From: Cichorium intybus
Lineage: Eukaryota; Streptophyta; Magnoliopsida; Asterales; Asteraceae
Assembly: GCA_023525715.1 (NCBI GenBank)
Contig: CM042010.1
Location: forward strand, 60,577,729-60,641,728
Reading direction: 5' to 3'
DNA: 64,000 nucleotides
Shown: positions 49,611 through 60,902 of the stretch, one piece after another
Numbering within the stretch: the first letter of the stretch is position 1
How the letters are laid out: every line of letters starts with the position of its first letter
Program-made: the position numbers and the translations under genes
Notes under the pieces: model-generated
Told to the model about the DNA's origin: nothing
The model's database searches: none
What the model saw: only the letters and a program-made list of their open reading frames with translations

Positions 49611-50275
49611 GTTTTTCAAATTGATTGCGCCAATATGTTCCTAAACTTGAGACTAACAAAAGCCCTAAGTTTAATTTCAGAAAACCAAGCTAAAATTGCC
49701 CTAATTTCTCATTTGGGTCAAAAACCCCAAATTATGAACCCTAGATTTTTGATTTTCGAATCCAACATGTTTTAATCAAATTGAACACACCAATAGCATC
49801 CTAAACTAACCACTAACAAAAGCCCTCTGTGAATTTCACGAAAAACAAGCAACAAAGCCACCAAATCGGGCAAAAACCCGAAGAACCCTAAAACGAGCCC
49901 TAATTTCACAAATTTCTGATTTTTGCATGTTTTCATCAAATTGAAGGCATCACTAGGTAGCTAGGGCAGCGATTAAGAGACCCTAGGTGTTCAATTTTTA
50001 GAAAAACAAACCAGAAAACCATCGATTTGAGGTTGGAAGGTCCGGTTTTCCGAAAAACCCAAAAACGGCCCTCATTTTCGAAAATGCTCAGATCCGACTT
50101 GTTTTTGCTCAATTGATCGGACCAACATGTTGCTAAAGGACCGATTAACAAACCCCAAGCTTCAATTTCATGCAAAATGATCGAGAAATGGTCCGATTCG
50201 GGGTTGGAAGTTCCGATTTCGCGGAACCCCCAATCGGCTCAAAACCTCTGAAATCCGACTTGTTTTGCACGAAAT
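49611..50275 (-). repeat. Internal array of about 165-bp diverged repeats, copy 1
   Basis: Four units starting near 49614, 49771, 49930 and 50102, plus a partial fifth near 50262. Each begins with a ttttcatcaaattga-type string, then ccaacatg or caatagcatcctaaa, then a taacaaaagccc-type string, then tttcaatttcatg. Confidence 0.7.
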
Positions 50276-50726
50276 CATGAAACGGAAAGTTGAGATACAT
50301 ACCTTGGATGCTTAATTGCGGATTGGTTGGATCAATTTCATGAAAACTCGAAAAATCCGATTGTGTATGTGCGTGTTCGGCTTGGCAGATGCGAAGGGGA
50401 GGGAGGAGTTCCAATCTTAGCGACGAGAATGTTGGGGGAGGGTTGACCACGTGTTTGACCAGGAGTTAGCGTCACTAATATTAAAATTAGTGGCGCTAAC
50501 TTGTAATTTTCTATTTTTTTCGCGATTTTTCCGTATTTTTAAAACCCGTTCGACCACTCCACACTCGAGTTATGCCAGGACATTTTGAAAAAAATTTCCA
50601 AGTGATATTTTGACAAAATAAAAACTTGAAATTAAAAACAAAAATAAAAAATACTTACCGAAATGCCGGGTTGCCTCCCGAAAGCGCTTCTTTGTTTGGT
50701 CTTTTAGCTGGACCGTTTTTCTGCGG

Positions 50727-51935
50727 CTACGGTGGGTCGTACATCATTTGACTCCACTGAATTTCAGTTACCACCGTCCCCTCGCTGATCCCGTACTCTA
50801 ATTTCCCCGGGTCAAATGGTTTGCCGGTTCCTCTGCTGCTGTCCGGTTGCCGTTTTCTGATTATTTCGCGCGAATGTTTGGAAGTTGCTTTAAACCTCCA
50901 AGCTCGGTCCTTCCTGCGGTGTCTCTTCAACATCATCGGTTTAACGTGGAGCGCCCCCAGTGCTGCTCCCAGTAAGTGTTCCCCAAGTTGTTTGCTGCTC
51001 GCATCTCGCATGGTGTCTTTATTTTGCAATTTTGGCTTGCAGTGCCAATAGAAATTTTCCAATTGATTGGGATCGGGAGGCATATTGTTGGTATACTCCC
51101 GAATGTCCTCATCAATGGTACTGATCACATCTAATTTTCCATTCATGAATGGATCATGAGTGGCGATAAAATCATGTTTCTTATTTTCAAAAACCAACTC
51201 GTCAGCATCATCTTCGTGATCATCGTCCAACAGGTGGATCGGTACCAAGAGTGAGCGACTAGTTTGATCTGGTGGTGGTACAAAGTCACCCATCACCAGA
51301 TCCTTACTTTCAAAATGCTCAAAATTTTCAAAATTTTCAGGAATTGTTGGGCTGGGGTCTGTACTGTCACTTACAGCCTCCTCCTCAACATCCTCATCAA
51401 CCAAATTGTCTGGTGATGGTATGGATTCACTCATCACCAGATCAACATTTTCAAACATATCAAAAACATCAAAAGTTGTTGAGTCAGAGGTAGCATTGTC
51501 ACCTACAACCTCTTCCTCAACAACCGTTTCGACCATCTCAATGGTCTCATGATTTTCCCAAGGTGTATGCCCTTCCATCACAAATTCAGGTGATGCAAGT
51601 TCACACACATTATCATTGGTATAAAAATCACTCACCTCCGGTTCTGGCGAAGGTGGTGAACATTTCCAACTTTCCTCTAACCTATCTAAAGAAGCTTGCA
51701 CTTTTTCAAGAGCTTCAGCCTGGTCCTTCTGCTCGTGGTAGTTGTTATACATGAATACCCAAAGTTGGGCCCAAGTTACAGAATTCTCAAGTTGAGATGA
51801 CTCCTCGGTCCGCCATCCATTGTCATCGAATGATCCATTGTAGGAATCATCCTCATAATAGGTGTCGGCCGGATTCCCATAATCTTCATAATACTGATCC
51901 GAGTACATGTAATCACCCATTATAAGGATGTACAC
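50727..51935 (-). CDS. Unrecognised 402-codon ORF of the tandem element, copy 1
   Basis: Longest ORF in the internal domain, starting about 80 nt after the PBS. MGDYMYSDQYYEDYG at codon 6 is a plausible alternative start. The N-terminal 45 residues are rich in Tyr, Asp and Gly. A likely coiled coil follows (about 66-92: YHEQKDQAEALEKVQASLDR). Residues 95-270 are acidic and Ser/Pro-rich with repeated FENFEHF-like and LVM-DF-P motifs. The C-terminal third turns basic (MLKRHRRKDRAWRF). I see no CCHC, protease, RT, integrase or membrane segment. It may be a gag-like structural or nucleic-acid-binding protein, but this is inference only. Confidence 0.6.
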   Translation of the reverse strand: MYILIMGDYMYSDQYYEDYGNPADTYYEDDSYNGSFDDNGWRTEESSQLENSVTWAQLWVFMYNNYHEQKDQAEALEKVQASLDRLEESWKCSPPSPEPEVSDFYTNDNVCELASPEFVMEGHTPWENHETIEMVETVVEEEVVGDNATSDSTTFDVFDMFENVDLVMSESIPSPDNLVDEDVEEEAVSDSTDPSPTIPENFENFEHFESKDLVMGDFVPPPDQTSRSLLVPIHLLDDDHEDDADELVFENKKHDFIATHDPFMNGKLDVISTIDEDIREYTNNMPPDPNQLENFYWHCKPKLQNKDTMRDASSKQLGEHLLGAALGALHVKPMMLKRHRRKDRAWRFKATSKHSREIIRKRQPDSSRGTGKPFDPGKLEYGISEGTVVTEIQWSQMMYDPP

Positions 51936-52010
51936 ATACCAAAAATCCGCAAACTAAAATCAAACATCAAAAGAAACAACCCTACTGATCGTCTATCCTA
52001 AGCGCACAAC

Positions 52011-52028
52011 TCCCCGGCAACGGCGCCA
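52011..52028 (-). promoter_or_regulatory. tRNA-Asp primer-binding site, copy 1
   Basis: Minus strand TGGCGCCGTTGCCGGGGA, complementary over 18 nt to the 3' end of plant tRNA-Asp(GUC) with its CCA, five bases from LTR2. Confidence 0.9.
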
Positions 52029-52033
52029 AAATT

Positions 52034-53146
52034 TGACAACGCAGCGGTCGTCGTGCGGTCAAAAATAAAGAAAAACCTAACACACACTAGTATAGCGGTA
52101 GTCAGGGTCGATCCGCAGGAGTTACGTGGTTAGGACAAGACGATAGTATACCAACTGTAGTGTCACGCTACAGCCAGCGGTATTGTTTCTGCTTTTCCAA
52201 AAACCAACTAAAAACACAATTCCAAGACCAATGCCAAAACCTAACTCAAGCATGAACTAAAATAACCCAAATCAAATCCTAGACTAAAGTTCCTTACTGA
52301 AATCAGAACTAAATTCAGAATCCAGAAGCAAACAATCAATCCAATATAATCAAAACACATCCAAACATCAATAATGCAAAATAACATCAAACCGAATGAT
52401 TACTTTTATAAATCCAAAAACCAAACATCAAACCAATATCCAAACAATCAAATCAGATCTAAACTAATGACTATTCTACTGAAATCAGAAACTATGAATC
52501 CCAACAAACATCGAGTAATCGATGGAAATCCCAATTGTGGAATACCTCGATACCGAGTTGATAAAATAAGAGAAAAACTAAATAACTAACCAAAATGTTG
52601 ATTCCCACTGAAAAACTGACGAAATAGTGCCTTTGGATCCCTCCTTCGCGTCCCGGGATGAGTGAAAAGTCGGACGGGACTCCGGTATTTATAATGGTGC
52701 GAAATTAGGGTTTCCGCGTCGCGGCCACTTAGAATCCGCGACGCGCGTGTTGCCTTATCCCGATTTTTTGGAGTTTAAAAGTCAAAAACGGAGATTTTGT
52801 GATTTTTTGACATTAGCGTCGCTAATGTGGAAATTAGCGTCGCTAATATTGGATCTAGAAACTTCCACGCGCGCGTTCGAATTTTGAATTGCAGATTTTT
52901 CCCTCCTGCGAACATTAGCGACGCTAATTATAAAAGTCAGAGACGCTAATGTGTCCAGACTTCTTTTTCTTGTCCGTTTTGCTCCGTAACTTCTCCAGAA
53001 TTGCACTAAAACCCCTGCATTTACACTAAAAACATTTCCAAGCACCTTGGCACAAAAGTAAGTGATATTAGCCAATTAATAAATATAAATTAACTAAAAC
53101 ACGGCTAAATAACGCCTAAAATACTTGATATTACTAGGCGTTATCA
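52034..53146 (-). repeat. LTR2 of the tandem element
   Basis: 1113 bp and, by eye, identical to LTR3. It contains palindromic ATTAGCGWCGCTAAT motifs and an inverted pair of CGCGTCGCGG-type sequences. Confidence 0.93.
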
Positions 53147-54297
53147 AACACCCCACACTTGTGCCTTGCTTGTCCCCAAGCAAGACAGTTTTTTAACAGA
53201 TTTTAACAAAGACTCAAACAATTTTTGAATGTGTTTAGTTTCAAAGCTTATTGCCCTATGAGTTAGAGTGGAATAGTTCGTGAAAACATAATCGGAATGT
53301 TCTTTGGAATTCATGGCTTTCTAGAGAACCCTTGATTACAAATTTTCTGTCCACAATGAAGTGTACTTACTCATTCAGATTCTAAAGGCCATTAAAGAAC
53401 TGTCCATGACTTTCGATGTTGTCCGTGTAGCGAGCTTTCAGAAATACCATCCCAGACCAGACGATCTTAGGTGGTAAGGTGCATAAGGCCCACCCATTTT
53501 AGACCTACCGGCTCGAACAACAAAGGCCACAGAGTGACAGTTCCTTCCTAAATTCCAATCCTAAAACACTCCAATCGTCTAACTCCTAAAACTCAACTTG
53601 TTTAACTAAACTCATAGCATGATCACAACTAAATAGTATCTCTTGAAAAATACTAATGCTATCACAATCACAAACCATTCGTTTCGAAATTACAATCTAT
53701 TAAAATTTTTGAAAAAGTTGCTAAAAAATTTTGAAAATCGGTCATTTTCCGCAAAAATTTCAAAAAAAAAATTCTCTTTCGACCGTCCACACCCCACACT
53801 TAAAACCGTACAACGTCCCTGTTGTATAAAATTATTTCAAAACAAGGGAGAAAGAGTTACCCCTTTGAACGACGAATTGCTTGATTGTCGGGACCATTTG
53901 TAGCAGAGTTGATCATGTTCATTGTCTCGATGAAATCCGGGAGTCAGGGCGCAACAGTAAACACGCCGGCATAACACGAGTGTAGGGGTATGGTGACCCC
54001 ACACTTGCGTTATGCAACCCCATCAGTTGGTGCAGCAGTCACAATTTGGCAAGATACTAACAAACATATTATTAAAAAAAATTTTGCAAAATACACCAAA
54101 GAAATTTATACATTGGGAGTTGTTGTCCTTGCTGATTCATCGTCTCCGCGACGCCGAAGTGTCAAGGCCGCGACGCGTAGATACGATGAAATCCGGTGTC
54201 TGTCGATCAAGTTCGAATGTCCGCGGCGCGAGATGAAGATGACCGCGTCGCGAGTATGCATGAAAAGGCCCAGATTTTTCGATTTTTCGATTTTAGC

Positions 54298-54963
54298 CCG
54301 TTTTTCAAATTGATTGCACCAATATCTTCCTAAACTAGAGACTAACAAAAGCCCTAAGTTTAATTTCAGAAAACCAAGCTAAAATTGCCCTAATTTCTCA
54401 TTTGGGTCAAAAACCCCAAATTATGAACCCTAGATTTTTGATTTTCGAATCCAACATGTTTTAATCAAATTGAACACACCAATAGCATCCTAAACTAACC
54501 ACTAACAAAAGCCCTCTGTCAATTTCACGAAAAACAAGCAAAAAAGCCACCAAATCGGGCAAAAACCCGAAGAACCCTAAAACGAGCCCTAATTTCACAA
54601 ATTTCTGATTTTTGCATGTTTTCATCAAATTGAAGGCATCACTAGGTAGCTAGGGCAGCGATTAAGAGACCCTAGGTGTCAATTTTTAGAAAAACAAACC
54701 AGAAAACCATCGATTTGAGGTTGGAAGGTCCGGTTTTCCGACAAACCCAAAAACGGCCCTCATTTTCGAAAATGCTCAGATCCGACTTGTTTTTGCTCAA
54801 TTGATCGGACCAACATGTTGCTAAAGGACCGATTAACAAACCCCAAGCTTCAATTTCATGCAAAATGATCGAGAAATGGTCCGATTCGGGGTTGGAAGTT
54901 CCGATTTCGCGGAACCCCCAATCGGCTCAAAACCTCTTAAATCCGACTTGTTTTGCACGAAAT
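54298..54963 (-). repeat. Internal array of about 165-bp diverged repeats, copy 2
   Basis: Equivalent of 49611-50275 in the second internal domain, with about ten substitutions and one indel relative to it. Confidence 0.7.
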
Positions 54964-55414
54964 CATGAAAGGGAAAGTTGAGACACATACCTTGGATGCT
55001 TAATTGCGGATTGGTTGGATCAATTTCATGAAAACTCGAAAAATCCGATTGTGTATGTGCGTGTTCGGCTTGGCAGATGCGAAGGGGAGGGAGGAGTTCC
55101 AATCTTAGCGACGAGAATGTTGGGGGAGGGTTGACCACGTGTTTGACCAGGAGTTAGCGTCACTAATATTAAAATTAGTGGCGCTAACTTGTAATTTTCT
55201 ATTTTTTTCGCGATTTTTCCGTATTTTTAAAACCCGTTCGACCACTCCACACTCGAGTTATGCCAGGACATTTTGAAAAAAAATTTCAAGTGATATTTTG
55301 ACAAAATAAAAACTTGAAATTAAAAACAAAAATAAAAAATACTTACCGAAATGCCGGGTTGCCTCCCGAAAGCGCTTCTTTGTTTGGTCTTTTAGCTGGA
55401 CCGTTTTTCTGCGG

Positions 55415-56623
55415 CTACGGTGGGTCGTACATCATTTGACTCCACTGAATTTCAGTTACCACCGTCCCCTCGCTGATCCCGTACTCTAATTTCCCCGGGT
55501 CAAATGGTTTGCCGGTTCCTCTGCTGCTGTCCGGTTGCCGTTTTCTGATTATTTCGCGCGAATGTTTGGAAGTTGCTTTAAACCTCCAAGCTCGGTCCTT
55601 CCTGCGGTGTCTCTTCAACATCATCGGTTTAACGTGGAGCGCCCCCAGTGCTGCTCCCAGTAAGTGTTCCCCAAGTTGTTTGCTGCTCGCATCTCGCATG
55701 GTGTCTTTATTTTGCAATTTTGGCTTGCAGTGCCAATAGAAATTTTCCAATTGATTGGGATCGGGAGGCATATTGTTGGTATACTCCCGAATGTCCTCAT
55801 CAATGGTACTGATCACATCTAATTTTCCATTCATGAATGGATCATGAGTGGCGATAAAATCATGTTTCTTATTTTCAAAAACCAACTCGTCAGCATCATC
55901 TTCGTGATCATCGTCCAACAGGTGGATCAGTACCAAGAGTGAGCGACTAGTTTGATCTGGTGGTGGTACAAAGTCACCCATCACCAGATCCTTACTTTCA
56001 AAATGCTCAAAATTTTCAAAATTTTCAGGAATTGTTGGGCTGGGGTCTGTACTGTCACTTACAGCCTCCTCCTCAACATCCTCATCAACCAAATTGTCTG
56101 GTGATGGTATGGATTCACTCATCACCAGATCAACATTTTCAAACATATCAAAAACATCAAAAGTTGTTGAGTCAGAGGTAGCATTGTCACCTACAACCTC
56201 TTCCTCAACAACCGTTTCGACCATCTCAATGGTCTCATGATTTTCCCAAGGTGTATGCCCTTCCATCACAAATTCAGGTGATGCAAGTTCACACACATTA
56301 TCATTGGTATAAAAATCACTCACCTCCGGTTCTGGCGAAGGTGGTGAACATTTCCAACTTTCCTCTAACCTATCTAAAGAAGCTTGCACTTTTTCAAGAG
56401 CTTCAGCCTGGTCCTTCTGCTCGTGGTAGTTGTTATACATGAATACCCAAAGTTGGGCCCAAGTTACAGAATTCTCAAGTTGAGATGACTCCTCGGTCCG
56501 CCATCCATTGTCATCGAATGATCCATTGTAGGAATCATCCTCATAATAGGTGTCGGCCGGATTCCCATAATCTTCATAATACTGATCCGAGTACATGTAA
56601 TCACCCATTATAAGGATGTACAC
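55415..56623 (-). CDS. Unrecognised 402-codon ORF of the tandem element, copy 2
   Basis: Same length and sequence as the ORF at 50727-51935 except one residue (Pro to Leu near position 232, from a single base change). Both reading frames are fully open. Function unknown; the features are those described for copy 1. The neighbourhood (PBS upstream, repeat array and polypurine tract downstream) is the same. Confidence 0.6.
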   Translation of the reverse strand: MYILIMGDYMYSDQYYEDYGNPADTYYEDDSYNGSFDDNGWRTEESSQLENSVTWAQLWVFMYNNYHEQKDQAEALEKVQASLDRLEESWKCSPPSPEPEVSDFYTNDNVCELASPEFVMEGHTPWENHETIEMVETVVEEEVVGDNATSDSTTFDVFDMFENVDLVMSESIPSPDNLVDEDVEEEAVSDSTDPSPTIPENFENFEHFESKDLVMGDFVPPPDQTSRSLLVLIHLLDDDHEDDADELVFENKKHDFIATHDPFMNGKLDVISTIDEDIREYTNNMPPDPNQLENFYWHCKPKLQNKDTMRDASSKQLGEHLLGAALGALHVKPMMLKRHRRKDRAWRFKATSKHSREIIRKRQPDSSRGTGKPFDPGKLEYGISEGTVVTEIQWSQMMYDPP

Positions 56624-56698
56624 ATACCAAAAATCCGCAAACTAAAATCAAACATCAAAAGAAACAACCCTACTGATCGTCTATCCTAAGCGCACAAC

Positions 56699-56716
56699 TC
56701 CCCGGCAACGGCGCCA
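56699..56716 (-). promoter_or_regulatory. tRNA-Asp primer-binding site, copy 2
   Basis: Same 18-nt minus-strand PBS as 52011-52028, next to LTR3, which is the 5'-most LTR in transcription order. Confidence 0.9.
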
Positions 56717-56721
56717 AAATT

Positions 56722-57834
56722 TGACAACGCAGCGGTCGTCGTGCGGTCAAAAATAAAGAAAAACCTAACACACACTAGTATAGCGGTAGTCAGGGTCGAT
56801 CCGCAGGAGTTACGTGGTTAGGACAAGACGATAGTATACCAACTGTAGTGTCACGCTACAGCCAGCGGTATTGTTTCTGCTTTTCCAAAAACCAACTAAA
56901 AACACAATTCCAAGACCAATGCCAAAACCTAACTCAAGCATGAACTAAAATAACCCAAATCAAATCCTAGACTAAAGTTCCTTACTGAAATCAGAACTAA
57001 ATTCAGAATCCAGAAGCAAACAATCAATCCAATATAATCAAAACACATCCAAACATCAATAATGCAAAATAACATCAAACCGAATGATTACTTTTATAAA
57101 TCCAAAAACCAAACATCAAACCAATATCCAAACAATCAAATCAGATCTAAACTAATGACTATTCTACTGAAATCAGAAACTATGAATCCCAACAAACATC
57201 GAGTAATCGATGGAAATCCCAATTGTGGAATACCTCGATACCGAGTTGATAAAATAAGAGAAAAACTAAATAACTAACCAAAATGTTGATTCCCACTGAA
57301 AAACTGACGAAATAGTGCCTTTGGATCCCTCCTTCGCGTCCCGGGATGAGTGAAAAGTCGGACGGGACTCCGGTATTTATAATGGTGCGAAATTAGGGTT
57401 TCCGCGTCGCGGCCACTTAGAATCCGCGACGCGCGTGTTGCCTTATCCCGATTTTTTGGAGTTTAAAAGTCAAAAACGGAGATTTTGTGATTTTTTGACA
57501 TTAGCGTCGCTAATGTGGAAATTAGCGTCGCTAATATTGGATCTAGAAACTTCCACGCGCGCGTTCGAATTTTGAATTGCAGATTTTTCCCTCCTGCGAA
57601 CATTAGCGACGCTAATTATAAAAGTCAGAGACGCTAATGTGTCCAGACTTCTTTTTCTTGTCCGTTTTGCTCCGTAACTTCTCCAGAATTGCACTAAAAC
57701 CCCTGCATTTACACTAAAAACATTTCCAAGCACCTTGGCACAAAAGTAAGTGATATTAGCCAATTAATAAATATAAATTAACTAAAACACGGCTAAATAA
57801 CGCCTAAAATACTTGATATTACTAGGCGTTATCA
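56722..57834 (-). repeat. LTR3 of the tandem element
   Basis: 1113 bp, followed by the right target-site copy GTCCT. As the 5'-most LTR it would supply the promoter. Confidence 0.93.
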
Positions 57835-57839
57835 GTCCT

Positions 57840-58682
57840 CTAGGTACTTTAGGAAGCTACGTTTCCAGTGTCCCTTCTGCTGGCAGTAAAAGCAGATAGC
57901 CTCTTTTGGGTCACTGGTAGGGGCAATATCGGAGTCATCCTTTCTCTTAAAGCCATGGTTGCCCTTGGCTTTTCCCTTTCCTTTAGGATGAGAACTTTTC
58001 TTCCGTTTGCCACCACCGTGATGAATGGCTTCATGCTGGCCTCAGCAGTCTTCAACATCCTGTGTAACTTTATGATGGTCTTGTCCAGGTTGTTCATATT
58101 ATATTTCATGATGAACTGTTGGTATGGATCGGAAAGCGAGTTAAGAACCATGTCAACGACTATTTCCTTAGGCAACTGGACACCAAGATTTTCCAGCTTA
58201 TTAATGTACGACTTCATATTCCGAATGTGAGTACATACTGACGCTCCGTCTTGCACTTTACAGGCAATCAGGGACTTGACGATCTCAAATCATTCCTGTC
58301 TAGCTTGCTATTGGAACATTTCCTTGAGCTTCAGGTTGATGTCGTATGCACCAGCATTCTTAAAGCCCTTTTGGAGCTCCGAGGTCATGGTCGCCAACAT
58401 CAGGCATGCAACCTTAGTAGCGTCGTCATAGTGCTTATCATAAGCAGCTATATCTTCATCAGCAACAGTATCGTCTATATCTGGGATATCAGTGTCAAGG
58501 ACATACTCTATGCCCTTGAATCTCAAAGCAATCATTAAGGCCCGGATCCAGTCGAGATAGTACGGACCCATAAGCTTTTCCCTTGAGAGGACGGAAAGCA
58601 GTGAGATGTTGGTTGGTGTAGGATGAGGAGGTGGAAAAAGAGGAGTTGGACCCGAGTTGTTGTTATTATTATTGGCAGACAT
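57840..58682 (-). pseudogene. Copia-C gag
   Basis: ATG at 58682 (MSANNNNNNSGPTPLF). It has a UBN2-like gag region (WIRALMIALRFKGIEYVLD, LKEMFQ, then MQDGASVCTHIRNMKSYINKLENLG) broken by a stop near 58306 and a later frameshift. The zinc knuckle near 57890 reads CFYCQQKGHWKRSF: the last Cys position is Phe, so zinc binding is probably lost. The frame then reaches KYLED at the insertion point. Confidence 0.88.
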
Positions 58683-59200
58683 CTATAAAACAGAGTTTAG
58701 TTTAGTTAGTTTGAGTTTTAATCCTTTAAATGATTACCCAATTATTTACTAAGGCTAGGACCTAAGATTTCCCAGTTGTGATGTGAAGAGGGATGCCGTA
58801 ATCACACCACAATGGTCATCAAGGTAGACAAAACCTTTTGTCAGTTTCATTCACTATGAAACTCCTAGATCTGTGAGATTTATTGATTTCAGCCAATGGC
58901 ATGTTAATCTCGTTTGTGCTCATCTCAGAATTTATGACAGGGATATCGTGGATCATGAATCTGACGGTGAATTGTCTATTCACAACTCGCGTGATGCCCA
59001 GCTCAAGATACGCCTGAGAATCACGAGTGTCACATCATTCTCAACTATAACCTTATCTGGTGTGTCGGTTAACCACATGGCTCCGCCAGTAGGTCATAAA
59101 GAGAATGTGCGTTTTTCATGGGTAGCACATTTTTCACATTTGTTTATAATCAAAATGGGTTTTTGTTCTAATACTTTAAGTTAATACTTTTAACTTGGAG
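58683..59200 (-). other. Probable copia-C 5' leader
   Basis: Sequence upstream of the gag ATG with no PBS or LTR terminus in sight. The boundary with unrelated DNA toward 59200 is arbitrary, and the 103-codon plus-strand ORF at 58873 has no recognisable domain. Confidence 0.35.
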
Positions 59201-59398
59201 ATAGAAACATTGCCCAATCAAACCCTTTCGTTAACTCCATATGGTAAAAGGTGTTGGGCGGTGAAGGTGGTGGGCAATGAATGCCAATTAAAAACCAACC
59301 CCATTCAGATTCATGAGAACCTTCCTTCTAACCCTATAAACGATTTTGTGTGGGTGAGCCTAGTCATGATTTGACCAATGTTTTTAATTTAAATAATT
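59201..59398. other. Unassigned
   Basis: No feature recognised. Confidence 0.4.
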
Positions 59399-60067
<669 letters not shown>

Positions 60068-60232
60068 TTTTAATATATATAAATGTATTTTAAATATTTT
60101 AAAATATTTTATTTAATTAATTCAATTGAAAATAATCAACAATTAATTAAATAAACTGTAATATCCTATTGAATAACCAAATTAAGGCAATAGGCGTATA
60201 AGGCAGCAAAGCAAGTTAGGAAACTTGCAAGG

Positions 60233-60742
60233 TGTTGAGTATATTTGTGATGAAGTGCTGATGTATCCAAAGTCCTCCTCAAAAGACCTTTTGAAGAAAA
60301 ACCCCGAAGTAATAAAGTAATAGAAGACCCCGAAGTCTGAAGAACTCCAAAGTGTGATGCACAGAGGATCCGAAGACTTCACAGCCTGTCTATCTGTCTT
60401 TTGTGTGCACGCGTATAGTACAATACGTGTTGCATGAATCTTCTATCATATTGGCTAGTACACTGATAGGATATTCTCTGTAAAAGTTGTACTATTCGTA
60501 TCACTGATTTCGTATAAATATCAGTGATACCTTGCCGTGTAGAGCGTGAGATTATGAGATTGTAAAAACAAAGAACATAGAAAACCCCATTGTAAAACCC
60601 TATATTATAATCAAGCATTCTGCACAAGTTATCCATTTCACATTGTTCATTCATCTTACTCATATTATCCTTGTGTGATTGATTGTGTTATTGGTATAAT
60701 CTTTGTTTTAATTAGTTTATTTTCTGATTTCAACACCTAACA
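60233..60742 (+). repeat. Copia-D 5' LTR
   Basis: Ends CCTAACA two bases before the PBS. The start is inferred at TGTTGAGTA (60233); TGTAATATCC at 60157 is the alternative. Contains three CCGAAG words. Confidence 0.65.
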
Positions 60743-60744
60743 AG

Positions 60745-60756
60745 TGGTATCAGAGC
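60745..60756 (+). promoter_or_regulatory. Copia-D primer-binding site
   Basis: TGGTATCAGAGC, initiator Met tRNA type. Confidence 0.9.
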
Positions 60757-60902
60757 AAGTCAGCTCAAAAACCTGATAGTAGAGCTTGAAATTCATTGCC
60801 CCAGTTCTAGATCTGACTCGATTCTCAGATCTAGGTTTCCGCAACTATTGCTAATCTCTATTACTTGTTTTTACTGAAAAGATCCGGTTGAAATCTATCA
60901 AA

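Larger units (their letters stand above)
47366..57834 (-). mobile_element. Tandem non-autonomous LTR element: three LTRs, two internal domains
   Basis: Order by coordinate: LTR1 47366-48457, internal 48458-52033, LTR2 52034-53146, internal 53147-56721, LTR3 56722-57834. The whole is bounded by GTCCT at 47361-47365 and 57835-57839. Each PBS matches plant tRNA-Asp, as in Athila-type gypsy elements. No gag zinc finger, protease, RT or integrase is encoded, so movement would need help from another element. Unequal LTR-LTR recombination or tandem integration would explain the form. Similar in concept to LARDs. Confidence 0.92.
42680..59200 (-). mobile_element. Copia-C: degraded copia element split by the tandem non-autonomous element
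   Basis: 3' LTR 42680-43388, post-pol noncoding region 43389-44262, pol 44263-47360, then the inserted element 47366-57834, then gag 57840-58682 and a leader to about 59200. Gag-pol reading resumes exactly across the insertion: KYLED at its right and LKNNRVK at its left share the duplicated GTCCT/AGGAC. No 5' LTR or PBS is found to the right, so that end is lost. Confidence 0.85.

Noticed and set aside
49301..49659. Overlapping opposite-strand ORFs in the tandem element internal domain
   Set aside because: They are short, overlap each other, and lie outside the one long conserved ORF.
50933..51115. Small ORFs antisense to or shadowing the 402-codon ORF
   Set aside because: They are other frames of the same conserved region.
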